A DNA stretch of 64,000 nucleotides from DASRAU01 sp035638075 (GTDB lineage: Bacteria; Acidobacteriota; Polarisedimenticolia; Gp22-AA2), in the NCBI GenBank assembly GCA_035638075.1, contig DASRAU010000034.1:248001-312000 (forward strand), read 5' to 3'. The notes under the pieces are model-generated. The model made no database searches, was not told the DNA's origin, and saw nothing but the letters and a program-made list of their open reading frames with translations. The position numbers and the translations under genes are program-made. Each line of letters opens with the position of its first letter. The stretch's first letter is position 1. Below, piece by piece: positions 42,143 through 50,875 of this stretch.

Positions 42143-43488
42143 AGGGCGCGCGGTTCGCGGTGATGGCGTTGTCGCTGGCGTACCTGCTGGCGATGGTGGA
42201 CCGCCTGGTGCTGAGCCTGCTGGTCGAGCCGATCAAATCCGACCTGGCGCTCAGCGATGCGCAGATCGGGGCGCTCGCCGGCCTGGCCTTCGGATTGTTC
42301 TACACGGTCATGGGGATTCCGATCGGCCGGCTGGCCGACCGGGTGCACCGGCCGAAGCTCATCGCCGTCGGGGTTCTCCTCTGGAGCCTCGCAACCATGG
42401 GCTGCGGCCTGGCGACGACATTCGGCCGGCTGTTCGCGACCCGTGTCCTGGTGGGAGTCGGAGAGGCGAGCATCTCGCCCGCCGCCTACTCGCTCATCGC
42501 CGACCTGGTGCCGCGCGACAGGCTCGGACGCGCGCTGAGCGTGTACATGCTCGGGACGGTCGTCGGGCTCGGGGTGGCCTGGATCGCCGGCGGCCAGGCT
42601 CTTCACCTCCTGGCCGGACCGGGCTCGCTGTCCGTCCAGCTTGCCGCGGGGCTGGCCCCCTGGCAGATGGTCTTCATCCTGGTGGGGCTGCCGGGTCTGC
42701 TCGTGGCTCCGCTGGTCCTGCTCATCGCCGAGCCACGGCGCAATCGCGGATTGTCGCCGGCGCCGGCCGGGCTGGCCGGGCTCGTGGCCGTCCGGGATCA
42801 ACTGAGAAAGCACGGAGCCGCGTACACCGCGCACTTCATCGGCATGGCGGCCATCAATACCTATGGGTTCGCACTCGTCACCTGGGCCCCGGCGATGTTC
42901 CGCCGGTCATTCGGATGGCCGGCGGAAAAGGTCGGCACGGTGCTCGGCGGCGCCGTCCTGGTCGCCGGCGTCATCGGGATGCTGGCGAGCGGCCAGATCG
43001 TCGATGCGCTCACCCAACGCCGGACGCCGGACGCACCCTTCCGGATCCTGTTCCTCGGGACGGCTCTCCTGGCGCCGGTCGCGATCGCCGGCCCGTTTCT
43101 CGCCGGCGGTTGGGCACGGACATTCCTGTTCGTCGCGCCGGCGATGGGACTCTTCTTCGCGGTCGTGGCGTGCGCCCCCACGTCCCTTCAAGTCATCACT
43201 CCCGCTTCGCTGCGCTCGTCCATTTCCTCTGTCTACCTGTTCATCGTCAACCTCGTCGCGTTCGCCGTGGGTCCTCTGGCGGTCGGCTGGATGTCCGATC
43301 GGCTGGGACGTTCCGACGGCAACCTCGCTCTGGCGCTCGCGGTCCTCGGCGCCGTCTGCCTCCCGGCCGGAGCCCTGGCGTTCGGAGCCGGCCTGGCGCC
43401 ATTCCGTCGCGCGGCTCTCGCTTCTCCGGCGGTCGTGGGTGTCGCGACCGTCGAGGCCATTCCTCTGGATTCCAAGGTGACCACATGA
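42139..43488 (+). CDS. MFS transporter
   Basis: A 449-residue protein with about 12 transmembrane helices. Family marks: N-terminal YLLAMVDRLVLSLLVEPIKS, the loop 2-3 motif GIPIGRLADRVHRPK, and VLVGVGEASISPAAYSLIADL in helix 4-5. The closest general type is the spinster/hexuronate-like group with GEA in helix 4. In this operon it probably imports the compound that the neighbouring enzymes degrade. Coupled by ATGA at both junctions. Confidence 0.9.
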   Translation: MKGARFAVMALSLAYLLAMVDRLVLSLLVEPIKSDLALSDAQIGALAGLAFGLFYTVMGIPIGRLADRVHRPKLIAVGVLLWSLATMGCGLATTFGRLFATRVLVGVGEASISPAAYSLIADLVPRDRLGRALSVYMLGTVVGLGVAWIAGGQALHLLAGPGSLSVQLAAGLAPWQMVFILVGLPGLLVAPLVLLIAEPRRNRGLSPAPAGLAGLVAVRDQLRKHGAAYTAHFIGMAAINTYGFALVTWAPAMFRRSFGWPAEKVGTVLGGAVLVAGVIGMLASGQIVDALTQRRTPDAPFRILFLGTALLAPVAIAGPFLAGGWARTFLFVAPAMGLFFAVVACAPTSLQVITPASLRSSISSVYLFIVNLVAFAVGPLAVGWMSDRLGRSDGNLALALAVLGAVCLPAGALAFGAGLAPFRRAALASPAVVGVATVEAIPLDSKVTT

Positions 43489-44756
43489 AAACTTCGCCGC
43501 GCATCGACGCGGCCAGACTCTGGCAGACCCACCTCGAGCTCGCCCGCATCGGCGCGCTTCCGGACGGAGGGTGCAGCCGCGCGGCGTTGACCGACGAGGA
43601 CCGGCAGGCGCGGGATCTGTTCGCCCGGTGGTGCCGCGACATCGGCTGCCGCGTCTCGGTGGACCAGGCCGGGAATCTCTTCGCCCGGCGCGACGGCGTT
43701 GACAAGGACCATGCGCCGGTCGCCTGCGGCAGCCACCTCGACACACAGCCGCACGGCGGCCGCTTCGACGGCATCTCCGGAGTCCTGTGCGGCCTCGAAG
43801 CGTTCCGCACGCTGCACGATCACGGCGTGGAGACCCGCCTGCCTCTGGAGCTCATCGACTGGACCAACGAAGAGGGAGTGCGCTTCCGTCCCGGGCTCCT
43901 CGGGTCTTCCGTCTTCGCCGGGAAAATCCCCATCGACCGGGTGCTCGCGACCCTGGGGACGGACGGCGCCCGCTTCGGGACCGAGCTGCGGCGGATCGGC
44001 CATGTCCCCGCCGTGCCGGATGCCGGGCGCCCCGCCACGGCGGCCCAGCTGCATTCGGGCGGGCCGCATGCGCTCGACTCGTTCTTCGAATTGCACATCG
44101 AACAGGGACCGATCCTCGAACGCCGCGGGGCGCGCATCGGCGTCGTGACCGGCGTGCAGGGGATCCGCTGGCTGGAGATCGAGATGGAAGGCATGGATGC
44201 CCACGCCGGCACCACGCCGCTGCCGGATCGGCACGATGCGCTGCTGGCTTCGGCCCGGCTCGTCGATCGGGCGCGCGCGGTCGGGCTGGAGGCCGGCGAA
44301 GACGCGCGCGTGACCGTCGGGCGCCTGGACGTCCTTCCCAATAGCCCGAGCACCATTCCGGGGGGAGTGCGGCTGGTGATCGATTTCCGCCATCCTGAAA
44401 TCGCCATCCTGGACCGGCTCGAAGAACGCCTGCGTCAGGCGGCGACCGATGCGGCCGCCTCGGACCACGTCCGGGCTCGCATCGCGAAAACGCTCGAGGT
44501 CGCGCCGGTCGCGTTCGACGCGGACTGCATCGCTGCCGTGCAGGCGGCGGCCACCGCACGCGGCCTCGCGTCGATCCGGATGCTGAGCGGCGCGGCGCAC
44601 GATGCGATGCAGATCGCGTCGGTCGCGCCGACGGCCATGATTTTCATCCCGTGCAAGGACGGTCTCAGCCACAACGAGGCGGAGTCGGCGACCCCCGAGG
44701 ACCTGGCGAACGGCTGCCAGGTCCTGCTCGACGTCCTGCTCGCCCGGGCCGGATAG
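43485..44756 (+). CDS. M20-family amidohydrolase (N-carbamoylase/allantoate amidohydrolase type)
   Basis: A 423-residue zinc enzyme. Metal and catalytic residues: His and Asp in VACGSHLDTQPHGGRFDG, the Glu pair in IDWTNEEGVRFRPGLLGSSV, and His in FFELHIEQGPILERRG. The dimerisation domain contains DAHAGTTPLPDRHDAL and the last ligand region GAAHDAMQIASVAPTAMIF with SHNEAESA. Relatives hydrolyse N-carbamoyl amino acids, beta-ureido acids or allantoate. It is the last gene of the overlapping operon, so the operon's substrate may include an amide or ureide nitrogen. Confidence 0.92.
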   Translation: MKTSPRIDAARLWQTHLELARIGALPDGGCSRAALTDEDRQARDLFARWCRDIGCRVSVDQAGNLFARRDGVDKDHAPVACGSHLDTQPHGGRFDGISGVLCGLEAFRTLHDHGVETRLPLELIDWTNEEGVRFRPGLLGSSVFAGKIPIDRVLATLGTDGARFGTELRRIGHVPAVPDAGRPATAAQLHSGGPHALDSFFELHIEQGPILERRGARIGVVTGVQGIRWLEIEMEGMDAHAGTTPLPDRHDALLASARLVDRARAVGLEAGEDARVTVGRLDVLPNSPSTIPGGVRLVIDFRHPEIAILDRLEERLRQAATDAAASDHVRARIAKTLEVAPVAFDADCIAAVQAAATARGLASIRMLSGAAHDAMQIASVAPTAMIFIPCKDGLSHNEAESATPEDLANGCQVLLDVLLARAG

Positions 44757-44788
44757 GCGCGCCGCGCGCGTCACGGCGCATCTGACGG

Positions 44789-45904
44789 TCAGGCGGCCGG
44801 GATCACCGTCGAGGGGACGTCGCGGAAGACGAGGCGGCGCGCCAGGGCCAGGGCGCGGGCGCGCAGGGCGGAACGAATCCTCTTCGGCAGGCGGGTGCGG
44901 GTGGAAGTCCGGCCCGGATGCCGCGAAGGAGGAGGCGCGTCGGCGATCAGCCGGTTGGCGAAGCCGGACGGCTCGGGCATGAAGGCGTTGGTGCCGTAGA
45001 TGCGTCCCACCTGGGGATTACGGCGGGCGATGTCGGCGAGCAGCGTCCGGTCGAGGCCGGTCAGCGAGAACGGAACGGCGAACGGGACCTTCTCCTGCAG
45101 GGTCACGGCGCGCACGGCGTTGCAGGACTCCACGATCTGACGCTCGATCTCGGCCGAGTCGAGCGCCTGGAACTCGCGGTGGTCGAGGCCATGGGCGCCA
45201 ATGGTGTGCCCCTCCTCCATCAACCCGCGCACCTGCTTCCACGTCAGGTAAGGCCTGCGCTGCTTGAGGTACGCGTCGACGTCCACGCCGGTCACGACGC
45301 ACAAAGCGTCGGCGCGCATGGCGCGGTCGGCCTTGACGCTGAGGATGGCGCGCCGCAGCGTGGCGATCTCGGCAGGATACGGGACACCCAGGAGATCCGC
45401 GACGCGCTTGCGCAGCACCTGGGCTTCGTCCTGGCCGCCGCTCGCGAGGGCGCGCGACGGATCGGGCGCGCCTCCGCCCGCGCCGCTCCGGGCGCTCGCG
45501 CCGCGGTAGCCGAGGGCGGCCTGCTCGATGCGGTCGATGGCGAGGGCGAGCTTGTGCCGGTACATCATCAGCTTGTTGTCGATGACGTCGGTGTTGATGA
45601 AGAAGGTGGCGCGCTGGCCGTAGCGGGCGAGGAGCGGTGCCACGACCGTGCTGCACTCCGCGAGCCCGTCGTCGAACGAGACCTGGGCGTCGCCGCCGGC
45701 GAGGAACTCGAGATCCGAAGAGAACTGCGCCGGGTTCTTGTACGCGTGCAGCGGGCGGACGTGCGGCAGCGACTCGTGCGACACCACGGTGTAGCAGAGC
45801 GCGATCTCGGTGCGGGGCATCATCGCCCGCCACGCCAGGGCCGGAATGCTGTCCACGGCTTTCAGCACGAAGCCGCGGGAGTACTCGCTAATAGTAGGGG
45901 GCAT
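44789..45904 (-). CDS. Polysaccharide deacetylase family protein
   Basis: A protein of about 371 residues. The NodB-type motifs are present: DAQVSFDDGLAECSTVVAPL (motif 1 with Asp-Asp), ATFFINTDVIDN, and HTIGAHGLDHREFQAL (motif 2, H-x3-H type). It removes N- or O-acetyl groups from a surface glycan. The insert after motif 1 (about 100 residues, Arg/Ala-rich) is long. ATG at 45904 is chosen; GTG 45919 is an alternative. It overlaps the end of the acetyltransferase-like gene upstream by 17 bases, so both are co-translated. Confidence 0.85.
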   Translation of the reverse strand: MPPTISEYSRGFVLKAVDSIPALAWRAMMPRTEIALCYTVVSHESLPHVRPLHAYKNPAQFSSDLEFLAGGDAQVSFDDGLAECSTVVAPLLARYGQRATFFINTDVIDNKLMMYRHKLALAIDRIEQAALGYRGASARSGAGGGAPDPSRALASGGQDEAQVLRKRVADLLGVPYPAEIATLRRAILSVKADRAMRADALCVVTGVDVDAYLKQRRPYLTWKQVRGLMEEGHTIGAHGLDHREFQALDSAEIERQIVESCNAVRAVTLQEKVPFAVPFSLTGLDRTLLADIARRNPQVGRIYGTNAFMPEPSGFANRLIADAPPPSRHPGRTSTRTRLPKRIRSALRARALALARRLVFRDVPSTVIPAA

Positions 45905-47696
45905 CTCCCTCGAATCCACTCCAGTCCATCGCGTCGAGGTACTTGCCGAACGGGCCGTTCTGGTCGCGTGTGTAGACCAGCGAGCCGCGCTCGTCGGCGG
46001 CCAGCAGCACGCGGCCCGAGAAACTGGACCGCAGCAGCGGCTCGTACTCGGCCGGGCACTCGATGACGTCGGCCCCGATGCGCTGCGCCTCGACCAGTGC
46101 CCGCGCCAGCGCCGGAGCGCGCGTCTCGGCGGTCATCGGCCGGCGATCGAGAATGCGCAGCGTCGCCTGGTGATTGTGCTGCGTGACGTTCAGGACGACG
46201 TAGCCGCCGCGATTCGCCTCGAAGACGAGGTACTGGAACTTCTCGCGCCGGTACGGAAGCGCGTAGGGCAGGTTCGAGCCCGCGTCCTCGCCGATCCAGG
46301 GGTTGCGCACCATCCAGTTGATTACCCCTTCGTCGCGCACGAAGCGCGGCCGGTCGGAGGGGGTGAGCGCGTCGGCCGCGGCGCCGAGCCCTGCGAGACC
46401 CGATGCTGCGGCCGCCCTCCGCTCGTCGGCGGCCGCGGCCTTGGCGGCGGCCCGAGCCGTGATCTTGGGAACGTCGTCCACCCAGACGGCGGTCATGGGA
46501 TTCCGCGCCTCGGCGACGAGCTGCCAGGCCTCATTGACGTCCGCGCCGGCGGAGACCGACCGGACCAGCGCGCGCAGCGGAATTCCCTTGAGCTTCTTGA
46601 AGCGCGGCAGCCGCAGCCGGAGGATCCGCTGTGGCCGGGTGGCCCAGAAGCCGAGCTGGGTGAACAGGTCGCGCGCCTCGTCATTGATGCGCGTGACGTA
46701 GAGGTCGCGGCCGAGATTCATGGCTTCGACCGGGAGCCTCGTGACCAGCCCGCTGGTGCGATCGCCGGGGGCGACGTAGAAGCCGGAGAGACAGGACACC
46801 TTGTGCCGCCGGCCGCGGAAGTCGACCGCGCTCGGCAGCAGCCCGAGGTAGCCGGCGCACCGGTCGCCGACATAGCCGACGATGAGGCCGATGTCGTCCG
46901 GCTCGGCCAGAGGATTGAGCGCCTGCGCCTCGGCCCGTCTCGGCGCGATCGGCAGCACCGAGTAGCAGACCGGGTCGGCGCTCGCGGCGCGCGCGAACTC
47001 AGGCAAGTCACACACCCGAATCCTCTGGATGAGGACCTGAGGCTTTGCGGCCGCCTGGAGCGCCGGCGCCGCCTGAACGGCTTGCACGGCCTCCACCGCG
47101 GGGACCGGCGCGTCGAGGATCGGCGACGCTTCCAGAATGGGAGCGGCCTGCGGGATTGCCGCCTCCTGCGCGACGGGCGCCGCCTGCGGGATCGGCGCCG
47201 GCTGCGCGACCTCCGGCTCGGGCAGCGCAACCGGAGGGACGGCGACCAGCCTGGCCGGCGGCAAAGCATTCAGTGCCGGCGGCAAGGCGGCCGGCTCGGG
47301 AGCCTCCGTCAGGATTGCCGGCGAAGCGGCGAGCGGCCGCTGCTCGCTCGCGGCCTGCGCCGCGGCTGCGGCGGCTGCAGCGGTCGCGGCAGCCTGCGCT
47401 GCGGCGGTTGCAGCCGCTGCTGCCGCTGCGGCCGCGGCGGCGGCCGCCGCTGCGGCCTGGGCCAGCGCCATCGGATCGCCACAACCAGGGAGTGTGACCG
47501 AGACTTCGGCGACGGCGGGCCTTGGCGCGGGAGCAAATGGTGCGAGCGGGGCGAGTGGTGCGATCGGTGCGAATGGCGCGGCCGATTCGGCCGGCGCGGG
47601 CCCGGTGGCCGGTTCGGCCGCGGCGAGCGGAGGCGTCGACGCCTTCAAGCTCTTGGCCGACTCACGTTCCGGGTACAGCCCTTCGAGGATGGGCAT
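45888..47696 (-). CDS. GNAT-like protein with long Ala/Pro-rich N-terminal region
   Basis: A 602-residue protein. The first 220 residues are low-complexity, with uninterrupted poly-Ala (about residues 79-116, interrupted only by Thr and Gln) and Pro/Ala repeats. The folded part (about 225-602) contains IRVCDLPEFARAASADPVCY, LIVGYVGDRCAGYLGLLPSA and SCLSGFYVAPGDRTSGLVTR, which fit a GNAT-type N-acyltransferase core, and a distinctive ending DWSGFEGDAPYY. It is paralogous to the next gene upstream. No catalytic assignment is possible. It presumably modifies a surface polymer together with the deacetylase it overlaps. Confidence 0.72.
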   Translation of the reverse strand: MPILEGLYPERESAKSLKASTPPLAAAEPATGPAPAESAAPFAPIAPLAPLAPFAPAPRPAVAEVSVTLPGCGDPMALAQAAAAAAAAAAAAAAAATAAAQAAATAAAAAAAAQAASEQRPLAASPAILTEAPEPAALPPALNALPPARLVAVPPVALPEPEVAQPAPIPQAAPVAQEAAIPQAAPILEASPILDAPVPAVEAVQAVQAAPALQAAAKPQVLIQRIRVCDLPEFARAASADPVCYSVLPIAPRRAEAQALNPLAEPDDIGLIVGYVGDRCAGYLGLLPSAVDFRGRRHKVSCLSGFYVAPGDRTSGLVTRLPVEAMNLGRDLYVTRINDEARDLFTQLGFWATRPQRILRLRLPRFKKLKGIPLRALVRSVSAGADVNEAWQLVAEARNPMTAVWVDDVPKITARAAAKAAAADERRAAAASGLAGLGAAADALTPSDRPRFVRDEGVINWMVRNPWIGEDAGSNLPYALPYRREKFQYLVFEANRGGYVVLNVTQHNHQATLRILDRRPMTAETRAPALARALVEAQRIGADVIECPAEYEPLLRSSFSGRVLLAADERGSLVYTRDQNGPFGKYLDAMDWSGFEGDAPYY

Positions 47697-47783
47697 TTGT
47701 CACCCTGTCGAATTGGAATCGTCGGCAGAGATGATCCTCCCGGGGCCGAGGTCAGGAAACCGGGTTTTCTCGGTAGGACTGTG

Positions 47784-48932
47784 TCAGGAGCAGGAGGCGT
47801 CGCCCTCGAAGCCGCTCCAGTCGAACGCTTCGAGGGGCTTGCCGAAGGGTCCCTCGGGATCGCGCGTGTAAACCAGCGCCCCCGGATCCTCCGAGGAGAG
47901 CAGCATGCGGCCGGCGGATGACCGTCGCAGCAGCGGCTCGTACTCGACAGGGCACTCGACGACGTCGGCGACGAGGCGCTGCGCTTCGACGAGCGCGCGG
48001 GCCAGCGTCGGCTCGCGCCGATCGTCGGTCATCGGACGCCGGTCGAGGATGCGGAGCGTGGCGCAGCGCCGGTCCTGGGTGAGGCAGACGACCACGAAGC
48101 CGCCCTCGGTCGCCTCGAAGGTGAGGTAGCGGAACATCTCCCGCCGGTACGGCAAGGGGTAGCGGAGGACCGCGTGCGAGTCCTCGCCGATCCAGGGATG
48201 CCGGATCATCCAGTTGATCACGCGCTCGTCGCGGACGAAGCGGGGCCGATCTGCGGCCGGCGGCGCCTCGTCGGCCCCGTGCGCGGACATCGGCGCGCGG
48301 GCCTCGGTGACGAGCCGCCAGAGGTGCTCGATATGGCCGCCCCCGAGCGATCGGACCATGGCGCGCAGCGGGATCCCCTTGAGCCTGCCGAGGCGGGAGA
48401 GCTGAAGGCGCAGGGTGCGCTGCCCGGGCGCCGGCCGGAAACCGAGCGGCGTAAGAAGCGCGCGGGTTTCGGGGCTGACGCGTGAGGCATGGAGGTCGCG
48501 TCCGAGCTCGATGGCGGAGCGCGCCAGCATCGTCGCGAGGTCGCGGCCGTGGTCTGCGGGAGCGACGTGGAAGCCGGTGAAGCTGGAGACGGGGTGGCGC
48601 CGCCCGCGGAACTCGACGGCGCCCGGCAGCAGCCCGAGGAACCCGGCGCAGCGATCGTCGACGAAGCCCACGAGCAGGCCGACGTCGTCCGGATTCGCCA
48701 GCGGGTTGAACGCCTGCGCCTGGGCCCGCATCGGCGAAATCGGCAGCAGCGGGTAGCGCACCGGATCCGCCATCGCGGCCCGCGCCAGCGCCGGCAGGTC
48801 GGCGACCCGGACACGGTCCACCCGTACCCCGGCCCCCGCCGCGATCACGGCGTCGCTCGTCCCGGGGAAGGCCATGCGGCCGCCTGTGACGGCGGCGTCG
48901 ATCGCCGGCTGCACCTGACCGGTGGTTTCCAT
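47784..48932 (-). CDS. GNAT-like protein, paralogue of the adjacent gene
   Basis: A protein of about 382 residues that matches the folded part of its neighbour almost throughout (VRVADLPALARAAMADPVRY, LLVGFVDDRCAGFLGLLPGA, INWMIRHPWIGEDSHAVLRY, TLRILDRRPMTDDRREPTLA) and ends in the same FDWSGFEGDA motif. The N-terminus lacks the long Ala/Pro region. ATG 48932 has GGA six bases upstream; an upstream in-frame start at 49061 would overlap the divergent dehydrogenase gene. A tandem duplication with later divergence is the simplest history. Confidence 0.75.
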   Translation of the reverse strand: METTGQVQPAIDAAVTGGRMAFPGTSDAVIAAGAGVRVDRVRVADLPALARAAMADPVRYPLLPISPMRAQAQAFNPLANPDDVGLLVGFVDDRCAGFLGLLPGAVEFRGRRHPVSSFTGFHVAPADHGRDLATMLARSAIELGRDLHASRVSPETRALLTPLGFRPAPGQRTLRLQLSRLGRLKGIPLRAMVRSLGGGHIEHLWRLVTEARAPMSAHGADEAPPAADRPRFVRDERVINWMIRHPWIGEDSHAVLRYPLPYRREMFRYLTFEATEGGFVVVCLTQDRRCATLRILDRRPMTDDRREPTLARALVEAQRLVADVVECPVEYEPLLRRSSAGRMLLSSEDPGALVYTRDPEGPFGKPLEAFDWSGFEGDASCS

Positions 48933-49020
48933 CTGGAGTCCGGAAGGATATCCCGGAGCGAAAGTATATCCAACGGGTCGTCGTAGAATGCGCGGCCTGA
49001 CGCGTCGCCGAGGAGCAGCC

Positions 49021-50043
49021 ATGCCCCCGAAGGCCATGAAAAGCCGCAGCCGGATGGTCATCTACCTGCCTCACCCCCTGCCCATCTGGCGGCTCCCCCA
49101 GGGAGCGGTCGAACGCATCCGCAAGGCGGCCGGCCGCCACTACGACGTCGAGCTGCCGCGCGACGAGCGCGAGCTCGAGCAGGTCATCCCCGGGACCGAG
49201 ATCCTCTACGCCTGGGGGCTGACCGGGCGCCTGGTGGGGGCGGCGACGCGGCTGCGCTGGATGCACACGCCGCTGTCGGGCGTAGACCGGGTGCTCAACC
49301 CCGAGCTGCTGAAGACCTCGATCCGCATCACCTCCTCCCGGGGTGTCAATTCGGTCGCGGTGGCGGAGCACGTCTTCGGCATGGTCCTGGCGCTGACGCG
49401 CGGCATCGCGCAGGCGGCGCGGGCGCAGGCGGACCGCCGCTGGATCCAGGGCGACCTCTACGGGCGCACCCCGCCTCTCTCCGAGCTGCACGGCAAGGTG
49501 ATGGGTCTCTACGGCTTCGGCGAGATCGGCCGCGAGCTGGCGGTGCGGGCGCGCGCCTTCGGGATGAAGGTGTGGGCGGTGTCGCGCTCGGCGACCAGCC
49601 GCACGAAGCCGCCGCACGGCGTCGACCGCCTGCTGCCGGCGAAGCGGGTCGAGGCGATGGTGCGGGCCTCCGACGTGCTGGTGCTGGCGCTGCCCTTGAC
49701 CGAGGCGACGCGCGGCGTGGCGGGGGAGCGGCTGCTGCACGCGATGAAGCCGACCGCGATCCTCGTGAACATCGGCCGCGGCGCGCTGGTGCAGGAGCCG
49801 GCGCTGTCGCGCGCCATGCGCGAAGGCTGGATCGCCGGCGCCGCCCTCGACGTCTTCGTCCACGAGCCGCTTCCGGGCGAGAGCCCGCTGTGGAAGCTGC
49901 CGAACGTGCTGATGACCCCGCACGTCGCCGGCACCCATCCCGACTACATGGCGCGATCGGCGGGGATCTTCCTCGACAACCTGAAGCGCTACCGGGCCGG
50001 CAAGCAGCTCCTCAACGAGATCGACCTCACCGCCGGTTACTGA
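49021..50043 (+). CDS. D-isomer-specific 2-hydroxyacid dehydrogenase
   Basis: A 340-residue NAD(P)-dependent dehydrogenase. The Rossmann motif is VMGLYGFGEIGRELAVRARA; catalytic Arg in ILVNIGRGALVQEPA, Glu in AALDVFVHEPLPGESPLW and His in MTPHVAGTHPDYMARSA are all present. It reduces 2-oxo acids or oxidises D-2-hydroxy acids; substrate unknown. ATG at 49021 follows GAGGAG. It converges on the membrane-protein gene with a 7-base overlap. Confidence 0.92.
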   Translation: MPPKAMKSRSRMVIYLPHPLPIWRLPQGAVERIRKAAGRHYDVELPRDERELEQVIPGTEILYAWGLTGRLVGAATRLRWMHTPLSGVDRVLNPELLKTSIRITSSRGVNSVAVAEHVFGMVLALTRGIAQAARAQADRRWIQGDLYGRTPPLSELHGKVMGLYGFGEIGRELAVRARAFGMKVWAVSRSATSRTKPPHGVDRLLPAKRVEAMVRASDVLVLALPLTEATRGVAGERLLHAMKPTAILVNIGRGALVQEPALSRAMREGWIAGAALDVFVHEPLPGESPLWKLPNVLMTPHVAGTHPDYMARSAGIFLDNLKRYRAGKQLLNEIDLTAGY

Positions 50044-50504
50044 CCGGGGCGGTCCGCAGCCTCGCGCGCCCGGCGAACCAGGGCGATGACCTCGTCGAAG
50101 TCCTCGATGGCATCGAGGGCGAACCGCTTCCCCTGGGTCGTCACGAGGAACAGGGCCCGAGGCGGGTCGGCCGGGCCTGAGCCGAGACGGCGATGCTCCT
50201 GCACGCGCACGATGTCTTGCCATTCGATCCGGCGCGCGCCGACGCGGACGAGGCCCCCCGTCATCCGGGTGAAGGCGCCGTTGCGGATGGTCACGCCTCC
50301 GGAGTCGATGACGATCCGGTCGCCCCACGCGCTGATGACGCCGGCAAGGGACGCGAGGGTCAGGGCCGCGAGGACGACCCAGCCGAAGCCGATCTCACCC
50401 GTCGCACGCGACGCGAAGGCCAGTCCGAAGGTCAGGAGCGCGACGACGCTGACGGCGCGCGTCGAGAGGCTGCGGCGGAAGGTCCGGCCTTCGAGAGCCG
50501 GCAC
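50037..50504 (-). CDS. Membrane protein with PH-like cytoplasmic domain
   Basis: A 155-residue protein. Two hydrophobic segments (VSVVALLTFGLAFASRATG and GWVVLAALTLASLAGVI) are followed by a strand-rich part (GDRIVIDSGGVTIRNGAFTR, RRIEWQDIVRVQEH, ALFLVTTQGKRFALDAIEDF) that resembles bacterial PH-like domains. The function is unknown. The GTG start directly abuts the stop codon of the HIT gene (TAAGTG), so both form one transcript with murA. Confidence 0.7.
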   Translation of the reverse strand: MPALEGRTFRRSLSTRAVSVVALLTFGLAFASRATGEIGFGWVVLAALTLASLAGVISAWGDRIVIDSGGVTIRNGAFTRMTGGLVRVGARRIEWQDIVRVQEHRRLGSGPADPPRALFLVTTQGKRFALDAIEDFDEVIALVRRAREAADRPGQ

Positions 50505-50858
50505 TTATCCGGGCGGCCAGGCGAAGCGGCGGCCGCCGAGCAGGTGCAGGTGGATGTGGAAGACCGACTGGCCGGCGCTCTCGAGGCAGTTGGCGACCAG
50601 GCGGAAGCCTTCCTTGTCGAGGCCTTTCTCCTGCGCGATGCGCGACGCGACCACCATCATGTGACCGAGCAGCGATTCCTCGCCGGCGCCGACGTCGTTG
50701 AAGGTCGCGAAGTGGGCCTTGGGGATGATGAGGGTGTGGTGCGGCGCCTGCGGGCTGATGTCCTCGAAGGCCACGACCTGCCGGTCTTCGTAGGCGATGC
50801 GGGCCGGAATCTCCTTCCGGCCGATCTTGCAGAACAGGCAATCCGCGTTGGCCGTCAT
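50505..50858 (-). CDS. HIT-family (Hint-like) nucleotide hydrolase
   Basis: A 117-residue HIT protein with the triad HIHLHLL and an N-terminal zinc-type pair CLFCKIGRKEIPARIAYED. It probably hydrolyses adenosine phosphoramidates or similar nucleotide conjugates. It follows murA by 17 bases on the same strand and abuts the membrane-protein gene. Confidence 0.93.
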   Translation of the reverse strand: MTANADCLFCKIGRKEIPARIAYEDRQVVAFEDISPQAPHHTLIIPKAHFATFNDVGAGEESLLGHMMVVASRIAQEKGLDKEGFRLVANCLESAGQSVFHIHLHLLGGRRFAWPPG

Positions 50859-50875
50859 GCCCCGTTTCCCCCCCC

